Assembly: GCF_001870905.1 (NCBI RefSeq)
Contig: NZ_LNDC01000052.1
Span: 14,027 to 54,088, forward strand
Direction: 5' to 3'
DNA: 40,062 bases
Origin: Geitlerinema sp. PCC 9228
GTDB taxonomy: Bacteria; Cyanobacteriota; Cyanobacteriia; Cyanobacteriales; PCC-9228
Below are positions 23,828-33,144 of this stretch, piece by piece. The stretch's first letter is position 1. Every line of letters begins with the position of its first letter. Made by a program: the position numbers and the translations under genes. Under the pieces are notes generated by a model. It saw only the letters and a list, made by a program, of their open reading frames with translations, was not told the origin of the DNA and searched no databases.

Positions 23828-26592
23828 CTTCTACTTATGACGCCACATCAAAAAAGTTAGAGGCATCGACTTTAGAAACAGTCACGAATGTCCCCTCTGC
23901 GGACGCTTCCTCTAGCCTTGCCACGCAATTGGAAAACAGCCCCAGCCAGCACCATCCCGTACCCACTGCCACCGGGGTGTACGTCACCTTGCACGGGCAT
24001 TTTTACCAACCCCCCCGGGAAAATCCTTACTTAGAAGCCATCGAACGCCAACCTAGTGCGGACCCCTTCCACGACTGGAACGAACGAATCCTTTACGAAT
24101 GCTACCGTCCCAATGCCTTTGCTCGTATTCTCAACGAACAGGGACAGGTAATCGAGATTGTCAATAACTTTGAATACCTCAGCTTTAATATCGGTCCCAC
24201 CTTAATGAGCTGGCTGCAGGAACGGGATGGGGAAACCTACCAGCGAATCATCGAAGGCGATCGCCGCAGTGCCGAACGGTTAGGGGGTCACGGCAACGCG
24301 ATCGCTCAAGTGTACAACCACATTATCATGCCCCTCGCCACAGAAAGGGACAAATACACCCAGGTCCGCTGGGGCAAAGCCGATTTTCGCCATCGATTCG
24401 GGCGGGAACCGGAAGGCATGTGGCTGGCAGAAACAGGGGTAGACAAAGCCACCCTAGAAGTGCTTTACAACGAAGGCATCCGCTTTACCATTTTGGCCCC
24501 TTCCCAAGCTCAGCGTTGCCGACCCCTACCCACCGCAGCAGAACCGGAACCCGAGTGGCAGGAAGTGGGCGGTGGCCAAATCGACCCCACCCGCCCCTAT
24601 CGCTGCTATCTTGACCCACCTACCACCGAGGAAACTTCCCGGCGGTATATCGATATCTTTTTCTATGACGGTCCAATTTCCCGAGACACTGGGTTTAACG
24701 ATATTCTCAAAAGTTCCCACAACCTCACCGGTCGCATTGGGGCAGCCATTCAGGGCGATCGCCGGCCGGCACAAATTATTTCCGTAGCCACCGACGGAGA
24801 AACATTCGGACATCACAAAAAAGGCGGCGAGAAATGCATTGCGTACGCCTTTGCTTACGAATTTGCCAAACAAGGCTGGTCGGTAACCAACTACGCTCGC
24901 TACCTGAGTCTCTACCCACCCACCTGGGAAGTGGAACTCAAACCCGTGACTGCTTGGAGTTGTTCCCACGGTGTCGATCGCTGGCAGGATGACTGCGGCT
25001 GCGGTGGGGGCGGCGACTGGCAGCAACAATGGCGGCGGCCTTTGCGGGATGTCCTCAATTGGCTGCGCGATCGCGCCCGGGAAGTTTACGTAGAAGCGGG
25101 GCGTCGCTACTTACAAGACCCCGATCGGGCCCGGGATGAGTACATTCAAGTCATTTTAGACCGCCGTCCGGAACCAGTGGCAGCCTTCCTCAAACAGCAC
25201 CAATCCCATCCCCTAACCCAGTCCGAACAAGTAGATGCCTTGCGTTTGTTGGAGATGCAGCGGCATACATTGCTCATGTTTACCAGTTGCGGCTGGTTTT
25301 TCGATGAAATTTCCCGTCCGGAAGGGGTGCAAATTCTCCGCTATGCCATGCGGGTGATGGAACTGGCGGGAGAGGTAACTGGTGTGCAGTTAGAACCGGA
25401 ATTTGTCCGCCAGTTGGAGGCTGCCCCCAGCAACGTGGAGGAGTTTGGCAATGGAGCGGTGGTTTATCAAAAGTTAGTAGCTCCTTCTAAAATTGAGTTG
25501 GAGCAAGTGGCGGCTCACTATGCCATTAGTTCCTTATTCGATAGTTACGCGGAAGAAGATCGTTTGTATTGCTATCGGGTTCACCAACTAGACTATCAAA
25601 GACAGCGGATGGGGTCTTTGCACTTGGCGGTGGGGCAGCTACAGTTGGTTTCCCAGGTGACGGCAGAAAGTTCCCATTTGGTGTTTGCGGTTTTGCATTT
25701 GGGAGGATGGGACTTTCACTGCTGTATCAAACCCTTTACCAGCCGCCTTTCCTACAGCCAGCTAAAAAGCCATTTATTCCGGGTGATGCAGCAAGCCAGT
25801 ACCGCCCAGGTGATTTTGGCGATGAACGAGCATTTTGATGGCTATTTCTTTGGCTTGCAGGATATTTTTGCCCAGGAACGCCATCGGATTATGGCCTGGT
25901 TAAATCAAGAAACTCTGTCTCGATTGGATAATCTTTACGCTCAGGTGTATCGGGATAATTTTGGTGTTTTGGTAGCGTTTCACCGGGATGGGTTGCCAGT
26001 TCCGAAGGAATTACAAGTGGCGGCGGAAATTGCTTTGAGCAATCGAGCGGTGGAAGCCGCTAGCCAGCTCAATACGGCTCGGGAACGGGGAGAGGACGAA
26101 CGTACGTTTTTGGCGGAGTTAGAAGCGATCGCCCAAGAGGCACAAAATTTGCACTGCCAGTTGGAGATTCCCCAGGTGAAGCAGACCTTGGAGACCATTA
26201 TCCAGCAGCGGCTGTGGGATTTAATCGTTTTTGACGAACCGCAAACTTGGCAGCAGGATGCCGAAGCCGCCATCGAACAAATCGAGCGACTCGAACAGCT
26301 CATCGACCTGGGTGAGAGCTTGCAGCTGTATTTGGATCTATCGCGATCGCAGGAAATTTATTTTGCCTGGTTGCACCGCCGTTTCCTGACTTCGCCCGAG
26401 GTGGAGGAAGCATCCCAACCCACCCAAAGCAATGCCGAAGCGATCGCTGCCTACTGCCCCCTAACCTGCAGCGTCTCCCCCCACCCCACCAGCAAATTCC
26501 CCAGCAACAATACCCAAATTTCGGCAATACTGGCAGAGAAATTATTGTATTTAGGGGAAAAGCTCGCCGTAGATGTTCGTACATTTCGCTAG
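23824..26592 (+). CDS. GH57 family glycoside hydrolase with DUF3536 region
   Basis: The 922-residue protein starts at ATG 23824, with AGGA 8 bases upstream. After a 50-residue polar leader, TLHGHFYQPPRENP opens the GH57 barrel. GMWLAETGVD carries the expected nucleophile, Glu203, and VATDGETFGHH the acid/base, Asp324. The GHG(N) and SCSHGVDRW motifs lie between and after. A C-terminal helical region of roughly 400 residues corresponds to DUF3536. GH57 enzymes act on alpha-glucans (amylase, branching enzyme, amylopullulanase); the specificity of the DUF3536 group is unknown to me. No signal peptide, so probably cytosolic, which would fit glycogen metabolism. Confidence 0.9.
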   Translation: MTSTYDATSKKLEASTLETVTNVPSADASSSLATQLENSPSQHHPVPTATGVYVTLHGHFYQPPRENPYLEAIERQPSADPFHDWNERILYECYRPNAFARILNEQGQVIEIVNNFEYLSFNIGPTLMSWLQERDGETYQRIIEGDRRSAERLGGHGNAIAQVYNHIIMPLATERDKYTQVRWGKADFRHRFGREPEGMWLAETGVDKATLEVLYNEGIRFTILAPSQAQRCRPLPTAAEPEPEWQEVGGGQIDPTRPYRCYLDPPTTEETSRRYIDIFFYDGPISRDTGFNDILKSSHNLTGRIGAAIQGDRRPAQIISVATDGETFGHHKKGGEKCIAYAFAYEFAKQGWSVTNYARYLSLYPPTWEVELKPVTAWSCSHGVDRWQDDCGCGGGGDWQQQWRRPLRDVLNWLRDRAREVYVEAGRRYLQDPDRARDEYIQVILDRRPEPVAAFLKQHQSHPLTQSEQVDALRLLEMQRHTLLMFTSCGWFFDEISRPEGVQILRYAMRVMELAGEVTGVQLEPEFVRQLEAAPSNVEEFGNGAVVYQKLVAPSKIELEQVAAHYAISSLFDSYAEEDRLYCYRVHQLDYQRQRMGSLHLAVGQLQLVSQVTAESSHLVFAVLHLGGWDFHCCIKPFTSRLSYSQLKSHLFRVMQQASTAQVILAMNEHFDGYFFGLQDIFAQERHRIMAWLNQETLSRLDNLYAQVYRDNFGVLVAFHRDGLPVPKELQVAAEIALSNRAVEAASQLNTARERGEDERTFLAELEAIAQEAQNLHCQLEIPQVKQTLETIIQQRLWDLIVFDEPQTWQQDAEAAIEQIERLEQLIDLGESLQLYLDLSRSQEIYFAWLHRRFLTSPEVEEASQPTQSNAEAIAAYCPLTCSVSPHPTSKFPSNNTQISAILAEKLLYLGEKLAVDVRTFR

Positions 26593-26671
26593 AAGCAAGG
26601 TATCTTGATAATTAACCTGGTTTCTGCACCAGGGCTCGACGTTCGATATAGATGAATCGTATCGATTGCTT

Positions 26672-28108
26672 ATGTCATTGAATTTTTGGGCTGAAAGAGA
26701 TTCTGCTTACTGCGAACTCAAGCCCCTAAACTCGGTCCTTACTAGCGAATGGGAAACCCAAACCAGCGACGAAGTACCCTATCGGGGGTATCGTGGTCGG
26801 CGGCGCAAAGCAGCGGTAGTGCTTACTTTTGTCTGGGGAGGAACGGTGTTTTTGCACTTACTTCCTTGGACTCCCTGGCTTATATTAGCTGTCACTGCCA
26901 TGCTTGGGGTGCAAGCCGTACGCTTGTTTGTGGTTTCACAAGTATCTTCTCAGGTTAGCGGCACGCCGTCGGCAACAAGAAGCACAGAAGAACAAGATTT
27001 TCCTTTCATTTCTATCCTCATTCCAGCCAAAAACGAAGCTAGCGTCATCGGCAAATTGCTAGAATCCTTGTGCCATCTCGACTATCCCGAAGACCAATAC
27101 GAAATTTGGGCCATCGACGATAGCAGCACCGACGGCACCGCTGCCGCGATCGAGCAGCTGGCACAAAGATACAAACAAGTACGCCTGTTTCGCCGTTCGC
27201 CGGGAGCTGGGGGTGGCAAATCGGGGGCACTCAATCAAGTATTGCCTTTGACCAAAGGTGAGATTATCGCTGTCTTTGATGCCGATGCCCGGGTAACGCC
27301 GGAAGTCATGAGGCGGGTGATGCCGACTTTTGACCGGCCAGAAGTGGGTGCCATCCAGTTGCGGAAGGTTATTGCCAACGCCAACGTCAACTTTTGGACC
27401 CGCGGACAAGCCACCGAAATGATTTTCGACGCCTACTTTCAGCAGTTGCGGGCTGCTACCGGTGGAATTGGCGAGCTGCGGGGCAACGGTCAGTTGATCC
27501 GTCGCCGAGCTTTGGAACGCTGCGGCGGGTTTAATGAAGCCACCATCACCGACGACCTCGACCTCACCTTCCGCTTGCATCTGGATGGATGGGAGATTGA
27601 ATGCCTTATGTACACCACTGTGGCAGAAGAAGGGGTTACCAATTTTCCCTCCCTATGGCACCAACGCAATCGCTGGGCAGAAGGAGGCTACCAGCGCTAT
27701 TTGGACTACTGGCGTCCTCTATGTAGCGATCGCTTGCCCCTGAAAAAACGCTTTGATGCCTTTCTCTTTTGCTTGCTGCAGTATTTGCTGCCCATGGCTT
27801 CCGTACCGGATTTGCTGATGTCACTCACTTTAGGTCGATTCCCCCTGTACGCCCCCATCACCGGATTAACGGTCAGCATGACGGTTCTGAGCATGTATAT
27901 GGGACTGCGGAAAACCCAGAACTGCCGCCATTGTTTGGGGAAATTCCCAGCAGAATCGGCTTTTGTTTCCTTGGGTAAAGCCCTGCAGGGAACCCTATAC
28001 ATGCTGCACTGGTTTTTGGTTATGGCTGGCACCACGGCTCGTTTGGCCGTACGCCCCAAACGTTTGAAATGGGTAAAAACGGAACATTTGGGAACGGTGG
28101 AAGGATAG
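26672..28108 (+). CDS. mgdA: Family 2 glycosyltransferase, probable monoglucosyldiacylglycerol synthase
   Basis: 478 residues from ATG 26672; a TTG two codons earlier is possible. The membrane segments near residues 50-90 precede the GT-A fold: SILIPAKNEA, WAIDDSSTDGT, AVFDADA (DxD), TDDLDL and QRNRWAEGGYQRY (the QxxRW motif). Two or more hydrophobic segments follow, and the C-terminus is RPKRLKWVKTEHLGT, which I recall as typical of cyanobacterial monoglucosyldiacylglycerol synthases of the Sll1377 type. These transfer glucose from UDP-Glc to diacylglycerol, the first step of thylakoid galactolipid synthesis. A cellulose-synthase-like GT2 is the alternative. It converges with dnaX at a 34-base spacer. 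Confidence 0.85.
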   Translation: MSLNFWAERDSAYCELKPLNSVLTSEWETQTSDEVPYRGYRGRRRKAAVVLTFVWGGTVFLHLLPWTPWLILAVTAMLGVQAVRLFVVSQVSSQVSGTPSATRSTEEQDFPFISILIPAKNEASVIGKLLESLCHLDYPEDQYEIWAIDDSSTDGTAAAIEQLAQRYKQVRLFRRSPGAGGGKSGALNQVLPLTKGEIIAVFDADARVTPEVMRRVMPTFDRPEVGAIQLRKVIANANVNFWTRGQATEMIFDAYFQQLRAATGGIGELRGNGQLIRRRALERCGGFNEATITDDLDLTFRLHLDGWEIECLMYTTVAEEGVTNFPSLWHQRNRWAEGGYQRYLDYWRPLCSDRLPLKKRFDAFLFCLLQYLLPMASVPDLLMSLTLGRFPLYAPITGLTVSMTVLSMYMGLRKTQNCRHCLGKFPAESAFVSLGKALQGTLYMLHWFLVMAGTTARLAVRPKRLKWVKTEHLGTVEG

Positions 28109-28142
28109 CTCGGCCATCCTTTCCCCAAACCAAATGGAGGGA

Positions 28143-30551
28143 TTATTCGATCGCATCTTCTGGCATCGCATTGGTGTTGGATGGCAGTTCCGGTTCTTGC
28201 GAACTATCGACAATAACGCCATCGAAGAAATTCGCCAGACGTTCCGCCGCGATCGCAAGTTCCTCCGTTCCCTCATAACTATTATCAGTAGCCGGATTCG
28301 ACGGCACCACCGCCTCCGATGGTGAATCTTGCTGTTGCTGGTTCCCCGCCTCTGACTTGCTAGTCTGCTGGGGTGTCGGGGAACTTTTTGCTGTTGGTGG
28401 GGCTGCCTGGTGACCATTATGGCTACGACTGGTAGCTGGTTGGCTGGGTTGTTGGGCAGCCGCAGCTCCTCCACGACCGGCAGCAGCACTGGAGGAAGAA
28501 CCAGAACCGGTGGCTTTTTTGCCCGTTTCCCGACTTTGCGGAGAAATCACCTCCAGACTAATGCGGATTTTCTCCCCCTGAATTTGGGAAAAAGCACTTT
28601 CCAACTCCGATAGCTTCCGCTGAGCCACTTTAAGCAACCCTTTGGAATTTACCCCCACCACCGCTGTTCTTTCCTGCGGCGAAAACGATAGCAAGCGGCA
28701 TTGCTGGCGTAGCAACTCCCGGGTTGCTCGCTTGCTCAAGCCATCGAGAATTTGCTGCCACAAACCGGGCAAATCAATACTTTCCGTCTCCTTTGTTTCT
28801 GCTGCTGTCTCTTGGGTCTCCTCCTTGGCCATTGGTTCCGTAGCTGGCGTTGCTGGCGGTGGAGGTTCCGATTGTACAGCTGGTGGTTCTACCGGCGGTG
28901 ACGGCTGCGGCTTGGGGGTGGCACTGCCATTGGCGGGTTCCTTCGCTGCTTGTTTCGCCCCGTTGCGATGTTCCTGTTGGGCAGGGGCTGGCGTTGCCTT
29001 GGCTGGTGGTGAAGACGCGGCTACTGGTGGGGAAGCTGGTTCGCGGCTGGCGGCTGGTAGCAGCTGCAGCAGGGTCACTTCCAACCACAAACGCGGCTGG
29101 GTGGTATTTTTTAACTGCGTTTCTGCTTTTTGCAGGTGGCTTTGGCAGTTCAGCAACGTCGCCACATCTACGTTTTGAGCCAACTGGCACAATTGTTCCC
29201 AAGTGCTGTCGGTATAGGGCACCAAATCCCGGCTTTCGGGAGATGTTTTGGCTACCAGCAAATCCCGATAGAAAGCGGTGAGGTTCTGTAAAATTGTCAG
29301 CGGTTCCCGCCCCAAATCCATCAAACGGCGGCAGCATTCCAGAATGGTTTGGGTTTGGGTGGAGAGAATGGCTTGCATCAAAGCCAGCAAATCCCGCTCC
29401 GGTACTGCCCCCACCAAATCCCAGACTCGGTCGGTGTCGATTTCCCCAGCCAGGAGGCTGAGCTGGTCCAGCAAGCTTTCCGCATCCCGCAATCCCCCTT
29501 GGGAGACTTGGGCAACCAAACGAATGGCTTCGTCGGCGATTTGGATTTGTTCTTTTTCGGCAATGGTACGCAGGTGTTCTACCATGCTTTCTAGGGGAAT
29601 ACGGCGGAAGTCAAACCGGTGGCAGCGGGAAACAATGGTGGGCAGTACCCGTTCGGGGTTGGTGGTTGCCAGCACAAATACCACGTGAGCTGGGGGTTCT
29701 TCGAGGGTTTTTAACAGGGCGTTGAAAGCTGGCACGCTAAGCATGTGGCAGTTGTGTACCAGCAAGCCATTGGCGACAAAGTTATGGTTGTCTGCTACTT
29801 CTAGGTCGTAGACGGGGGTGGGAGCTTGTTTTTGTAGCGATCGCACGGTGGCAAAGTCCGTGGAAATGGGGCCGCGATCGCTGGTTTTCGGTGCCAAAAT
29901 TTGCATGCCGGCTTGGATATCTTTAGCAGGTAGCCAGCCGTTTCTGGTTCCAATCAAATGTTTCCCCGTACAACGCAGGGAAAACGCATCGGTTTCCACA
30001 AGAAATGTTTCTTTAATTCCCCGTTCCAACCAACGCAAAACTTTTTTGTATTCCCAATCTTGGGTACGCTCGTTGTAACTAAGAACTTCCCGATTTTTTA
30101 AATTAGAATCTTCAATGGGTACGTCACCGTGGCGGGTGCGGATGCGGACATCCCCCGGCAGGCATTCGTCGATGATATAAACCTTGTATCGACACTGCAC
30201 TGGTGTCAGCTGAGCTCTTTCGATCAGTTCGCGGACGTTGTCAACCCCGGTGTTGCTGGCGGCATCCACTTCCACAATATCCAACGCCGAACCACTGGCA
30301 ATGGCCCGACAAACCTCACAAGTGCCGCAGGGTTGATGCGTCGGCTGCGAACTTTTTTGACAGTTGAGGGATTTGGCTAAAATTCTGGCACTGGAGGTTT
30401 TCCCCGTTCCCCGCGGTCCGGAAAACAAATACGCCGGTGCGATCCGGCTTTGCCGGATGGCATTGGTCAAGGTCTGAGCGATCGCTTCCTGACCGACCAA
30501 ATCCCCAAAACTTTGGGGTCGGTATTTGTGGTGGAGGGGTTCGTAAGCCAT
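28143..30551 (-). CDS. dnaX: DNA polymerase III gamma/tau subunit with mini-intein
   Basis: The 802-residue precursor starts at ATG 30551 (MAYEPLHHKYRPQSF); the frame extends further upstream but the family begins here. Walker A is GPRGTGKTS at residues 45-53. A four-Cys zinc module follows (Cys 64, 75, 78, 81). Walker B is split after IIDE-129 by an intein at 130-267 and resumes with CHMLS. The SRC sensor-1 region (PTIVSRCHRF) follows. The spliced protein would be 664 residues with a Pro/Ala-rich linker (about residues 490-580) and tau-like C-terminus. I see no ribosome site; a dispersed 21-base repeat lies 15 bases upstream of the start. No frameshift signal for a short gamma form was identified. 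Confidence 0.95.
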   Translation of the reverse strand: MAYEPLHHKYRPQSFGDLVGQEAIAQTLTNAIRQSRIAPAYLFSGPRGTGKTSSARILAKSLNCQKSSQPTHQPCGTCEVCRAIASGSALDIVEVDAASNTGVDNVRELIERAQLTPVQCRYKVYIIDECLPGDVRIRTRHGDVPIEDSNLKNREVLSYNERTQDWEYKKVLRWLERGIKETFLVETDAFSLRCTGKHLIGTRNGWLPAKDIQAGMQILAPKTSDRGPISTDFATVRSLQKQAPTPVYDLEVADNHNFVANGLLVHNCHMLSVPAFNALLKTLEEPPAHVVFVLATTNPERVLPTIVSRCHRFDFRRIPLESMVEHLRTIAEKEQIQIADEAIRLVAQVSQGGLRDAESLLDQLSLLAGEIDTDRVWDLVGAVPERDLLALMQAILSTQTQTILECCRRLMDLGREPLTILQNLTAFYRDLLVAKTSPESRDLVPYTDSTWEQLCQLAQNVDVATLLNCQSHLQKAETQLKNTTQPRLWLEVTLLQLLPAASREPASPPVAASSPPAKATPAPAQQEHRNGAKQAAKEPANGSATPKPQPSPPVEPPAVQSEPPPPATPATEPMAKEETQETAAETKETESIDLPGLWQQILDGLSKRATRELLRQQCRLLSFSPQERTAVVGVNSKGLLKVAQRKLSELESAFSQIQGEKIRISLEVISPQSRETGKKATGSGSSSSAAAGRGGAAAAQQPSQPATSRSHNGHQAAPPTAKSSPTPQQTSKSEAGNQQQQDSPSEAVVPSNPATDNSYEGTEELAIAAERLANFFDGVIVDSSQEPELPSNTNAMPEDAIE
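29751..30164 (-). mobile_element. DnaX mini-intein (138 residues, no endonuclease)
   Basis: The insertion begins with Cys (CLPGDVRIRT, block A) and ends NHNFVANGLLVHN (blocks F and G: penultimate His, terminal Asn). The next extein residue is Cys. TGKHLIGTRNGW is block B with its TxxH-like His. There is no LAGLIDADG or HNH region between B and F. All splicing residues appear intact: Cys1, block-B His, His137, Asn138 and Cys+1. It sits between Glu and Cys of the DECH Walker B motif, so unspliced DnaX could not bind Mg-ATP properly. Confidence 0.95.
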
Positions 30552-30565
30552 TGGTCGTTCGTCTG

Positions 30566-30586
30566 CTTCGACAAGCTCAGCACAAG
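30566..30586. repeat. Dispersed 21-base repeat in the dnaX leader
   Basis: CTTCGACAAGCTCAGCACAAG differs at one base from the reverse complement of 37012-37032. Repeats of this sequence type are familiar from intergenic DNA of many bacteria. Here it lies 15 bases before the dnaX start codon. Confidence 0.7.
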
Positions 30587-30759
30587 GTTGGTATTCGGTG
30601 GGGATCAAAAACCACAAATCCCCCCAAAAAGTGCCGGAGAAAACAGCCAAGAGCCTTCTCCGACAGCTTTCGGTGAAAACGGCGAAGTTCCCCAAATGGA
30701 ACGACCCGAACAGGTATGGATGCGGAACGGGGGAGCAAGGAGGCTCGCTAGCGGAACGG

Positions 30760-31593
30760 CTAGCTGGGACTGTTGGAGGGGTCCTCAACCTCGGAAACCG
30801 GCGGATCGTCAGTAGGTACGCCTTCTTGGGTGCTGCCGTCTAGATGCAAGGTAATCTTCGTCTCCTGCAACTGTTGCTGCCACCACCTTTCAAAAGCTTG
30901 CTCCTGAAGTTGTTGCTTTAACTCGCCGCTAAGAGAAGCAGCAATGGTATCTTCAATGCGGAAAATTTGATAGTTGTTTTCGTATTCTACTGGTCCCAAA
31001 ATTTCGCCAATTTCCCGGTCTTGGACCACTTCTTGAATGGCTTTGGGTAGTTGCCCCACAGGGACCGGACCCAGCATGCCGTAGCGGTTGCGGTCTCTGG
31101 CAATGGAGTGTTCTTTCACCAGAGAAACGAAATTGTCGGGATTTTCCTGTAACTGCTGTTTGAGCTGCTCGGCAAAATCCTTCTCGGAAACCACAATCCG
31201 CGAAATCACCACTTGCTCGAACAGGGATTTGTTTTGCTCGAAAATTTCTTCCACATCCGAGGCGGTGACTTCTTGCTTGAACCGCGCAATTTTGAGGCTT
31301 TCCGCCACCTGTTGGCGAAACCGTTCGTAAGTAGTGCGTTGCTTTTGCAGCCACTGTTCGAACCGTTGCGGATCCACAAGTTGGTTTTTCAAACGAAAAT
31401 TGATAATGGCTTGTTCTACTTGCTGGGCATCCAATTGCAGGTCATCGCGGTCGGCAAGGGCTTGCGAAACCACATGCTGGCGCAAAATTTTCCGGATTAC
31501 CTGCGGCAATTCCCCAGTGGCATTGAGGTACTGTAGTGCCTGACGCACGGAGATATGTTGGTTGTCAATGGAAATTAGTGTTTGGGAGTCCAT
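30760..31593 (-). CDS. Parvulin-type peptidyl-prolyl isomerase (SurA/PpiC-like)
   Basis: 277 residues from ATG 31593. Residues 1-110 are a SurA-like helical chaperone region (FRLKNQLVDPQRFEQWLQ; RFRQQVAESLKIARFK). Residues 125-230 form the parvulin domain: VVISRIVVSEKD, FVSLVKEHSIARDR, LGPVPVGQLPKAIQEVV and ILGPVEYENNYQIFRIED. No signal peptide is present, so it is probably cytosolic, as are many short cyanobacterial PpiC proteins, some encoded beside secretion genes. The acidic Ser/Pro tail is disordered. It lies 208 bases before dnaX on the same strand. Confidence 0.85.
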   Translation of the reverse strand: MDSQTLISIDNQHISVRQALQYLNATGELPQVIRKILRQHVVSQALADRDDLQLDAQQVEQAIINFRLKNQLVDPQRFEQWLQKQRTTYERFRQQVAESLKIARFKQEVTASDVEEIFEQNKSLFEQVVISRIVVSEKDFAEQLKQQLQENPDNFVSLVKEHSIARDRNRYGMLGPVPVGQLPKAIQEVVQDREIGEILGPVEYENNYQIFRIEDTIAASLSGELKQQLQEQAFERWWQQQLQETKITLHLDGSTQEGVPTDDPPVSEVEDPSNSPS

Positions 31594-31703
31594 GTTTTGT
31601 CCGAGATGGGTATACAAACGAGTAGCAAGAACGACTAGCGAGCCAGTGCATCGCTATTTTGCCCTATGAGTCCGCAGGTTGACCAGTTTCTTGGGAGAAA
31701 GTT

Positions 31704-32036
31704 TTCACGGAAAATCTTCAAACGGTGACTAAAGTCGCCTTCCCCACGCCCACTGATAGCGAAAAGAGGTGCAGTTTCCGCTCTTTCGGGGTTCTAGCCG
31801 GAATCGCCTCCCCGGCACCGGGTCATGGTTTCCTCGCCTATGTTTTTCGGGCTGGTCGAGCGAACGGCACGGCCTGACCCCTGGTAGGGCGGTTTAACCG
31901 TTAACAGCAGGGTGACCAACACCGAAAGCATTTGTAGGTACCATGACCTGAAAAACCTAGCCCCAAAGGGCGAAGGGCCGATCGGCTACCTGAAGCTGGA
32001 GGCATGAAGCCCCCGTGCTTCAGCTGGGGGGGCTGA
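31704..32036 (+). mobile_element. IS200/IS605-type end without transposase (family A, copy 1)
   Basis: About 333 bases match 33820-34196 in direct orientation. Both copies share a left edge TTCACGGAAAATCTTC and stop matching just after GCTGAC. The right end is a hairpin, AGCCCCC (32008-32014) with GGGGGCT (32028-32034), of the kind at the right end of IS200/IS605 elements. The interior is GC-rich and full of short complementary runs, for example GAAAAGAG with CTCTTTC. No intact reading frame is present. It resembles a right-end/omega-RNA segment stripped of tnpB. Confidence 0.55.
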
Positions 32037-32143
32037 CAAGATGGAAACCCAGCCACTGTTTTGATTTTACCACTGTGCGAAATCTCTGCGATCGCCCATA
32101 TTCCTGGGAAAGCAGGCAATGCGGGCAGTTTCCATCCTTTGAC

Positions 32144-32502
32144 CCTCTCACGAATAGAACTGGTGAGATGCTCGCTTCATTGGGTGTGCCTGTGAAGAGA
32201 TTCGCTATGAACTACTAGTCCATCCCCGGCAACAGGAACCCTCAACGAGCATTTTTCCGCCCCATTATGGACGTACTTGTGACACCTCGATTCCAAACCA
32301 CTTGTGCTGCTGCCAGCCACGTCTCGATGGGTTCGATCGCTGCAAGGAGTTCTTTGAGAAAGCGGTTTTTTCTCCGTATGGACACCATAGTGGGGACAAA
32401 TTTGACTGGTCTGTCTTGATTTTAACGGCGGCTCAAGCCGCACGGGTCGCTTTTTCTCCCTGCGCGTGAAAAGTCGGGGCTTTCAAGCTCCCGATTCATG
32501 CG
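32144..32502 (-). pseudogene. tnpB 3' remnant with right end (family B, copy 1)
   Basis: On the minus strand a frame reads TSQICPHYG...KKPLSQRT followed by a degraded second Cys pair and DRTHRDVAG, which I interpret as a decayed TnpB zinc ribbon (TSQxCxxCG...RDxAAA). It continues into a sequence shared with 36811-37092. The right end near 32144-32166 has a CTCAC...GTGAG hairpin. The opposite end shares GGGGCTTTCAAGCTCCCGAT and CATGCG with the other copy. The catalytic core is missing. Confidence 0.6.
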
Positions 32503-32748
32503 GTAAATTTTCATGAAAAAATGAATGGCACCTCCACCGGTACTATCCCCAACGCGATCGCAAAATCTCCCCCCTTCGACATGACCGCCGCCGGCTTCAA
32601 TAGATAGAATAAATCCAGTGGGAATCCCCATCGCTGCTTCTACGATAGCCACAATTTCCGGTTCCCACATACCAAGGCTAAATAGCTGGCTATCTCGTAG
32701 GCATAGGGCAGTGCGGTATTGCTTTGGTTGCTGTTTACGGAATTTCTC

Positions 32749-33144
32749 ATGAGTACTGATAATTTGTTTTCGTTCGTTCAGCAAGGATTTCGCGTCACTT
32801 TGGGAGCAACGGCTTCTTTTGTAGAAAGCCTGCAAGATTCCCAAAAGTGGGATGAAAACCTGCACAAACTCCAAACCGACTGGGAAGGGTTGACCCAAGA
32901 ATGGGAGAAAAAAGGAGAAGAAACAGAAACCGAAGCTCGCAATTTTGTCGATTCGGTTCTTAACCAGCCATCGGATTCTCAAAATGGTTCCAGTGGAGAA
33001 ACTTCTCCTAGTTCCAGTTTGACCCCCACCAGCTCCAAAACCGAAGGCGATACCCTGCAAGGGGAATTGCAGGAACTCACCGCTGAAATTGCGGCTTTGC
33101 GGGAAGAATTGGCAAAAAGTCGCAGCGACAACGAAGCGGAATAA
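32749..33144 (+). CDS. Conserved coiled-coil hypothetical protein
   Basis: 131 residues from ATG 32749 (MSTDNLFSFVQQGF); a longer frame starts at 32719. The N-terminal third is amphipathic and helical (FRVTLGATASFVESLQD), the middle has KWDENLHKLQTDWEGLTQEW with heptad character, then a low-complexity Ser/Thr/Pro stretch (about 80-105), then a terminal coiled coil (LQELTAEIAALREELAKS). Phasin-like proteins have this layout, but I do not recognise a named family. It stands alone between insertion-sequence remnants. Confidence 0.75.
   Translation: MSTDNLFSFVQQGFRVTLGATASFVESLQDSQKWDENLHKLQTDWEGLTQEWEKKGEETETEARNFVDSVLNQPSDSQNGSSGETSPSSSLTPTSSKTEGDTLQGELQELTAEIAALREELAKSRSDNEAE

Noticed and set aside
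24526-25029. Minus-strand open frame within the GH57 gene
   Set aside because: Antisense to conserved catalytic segments of GH57; no independent support.
30552-30788. N-terminal extension of dnaX
   Set aside because: It translates the dispersed 21-mer and overlaps the PPIase tail; DnaX proteins start at about MAYEPLHHKYRP.
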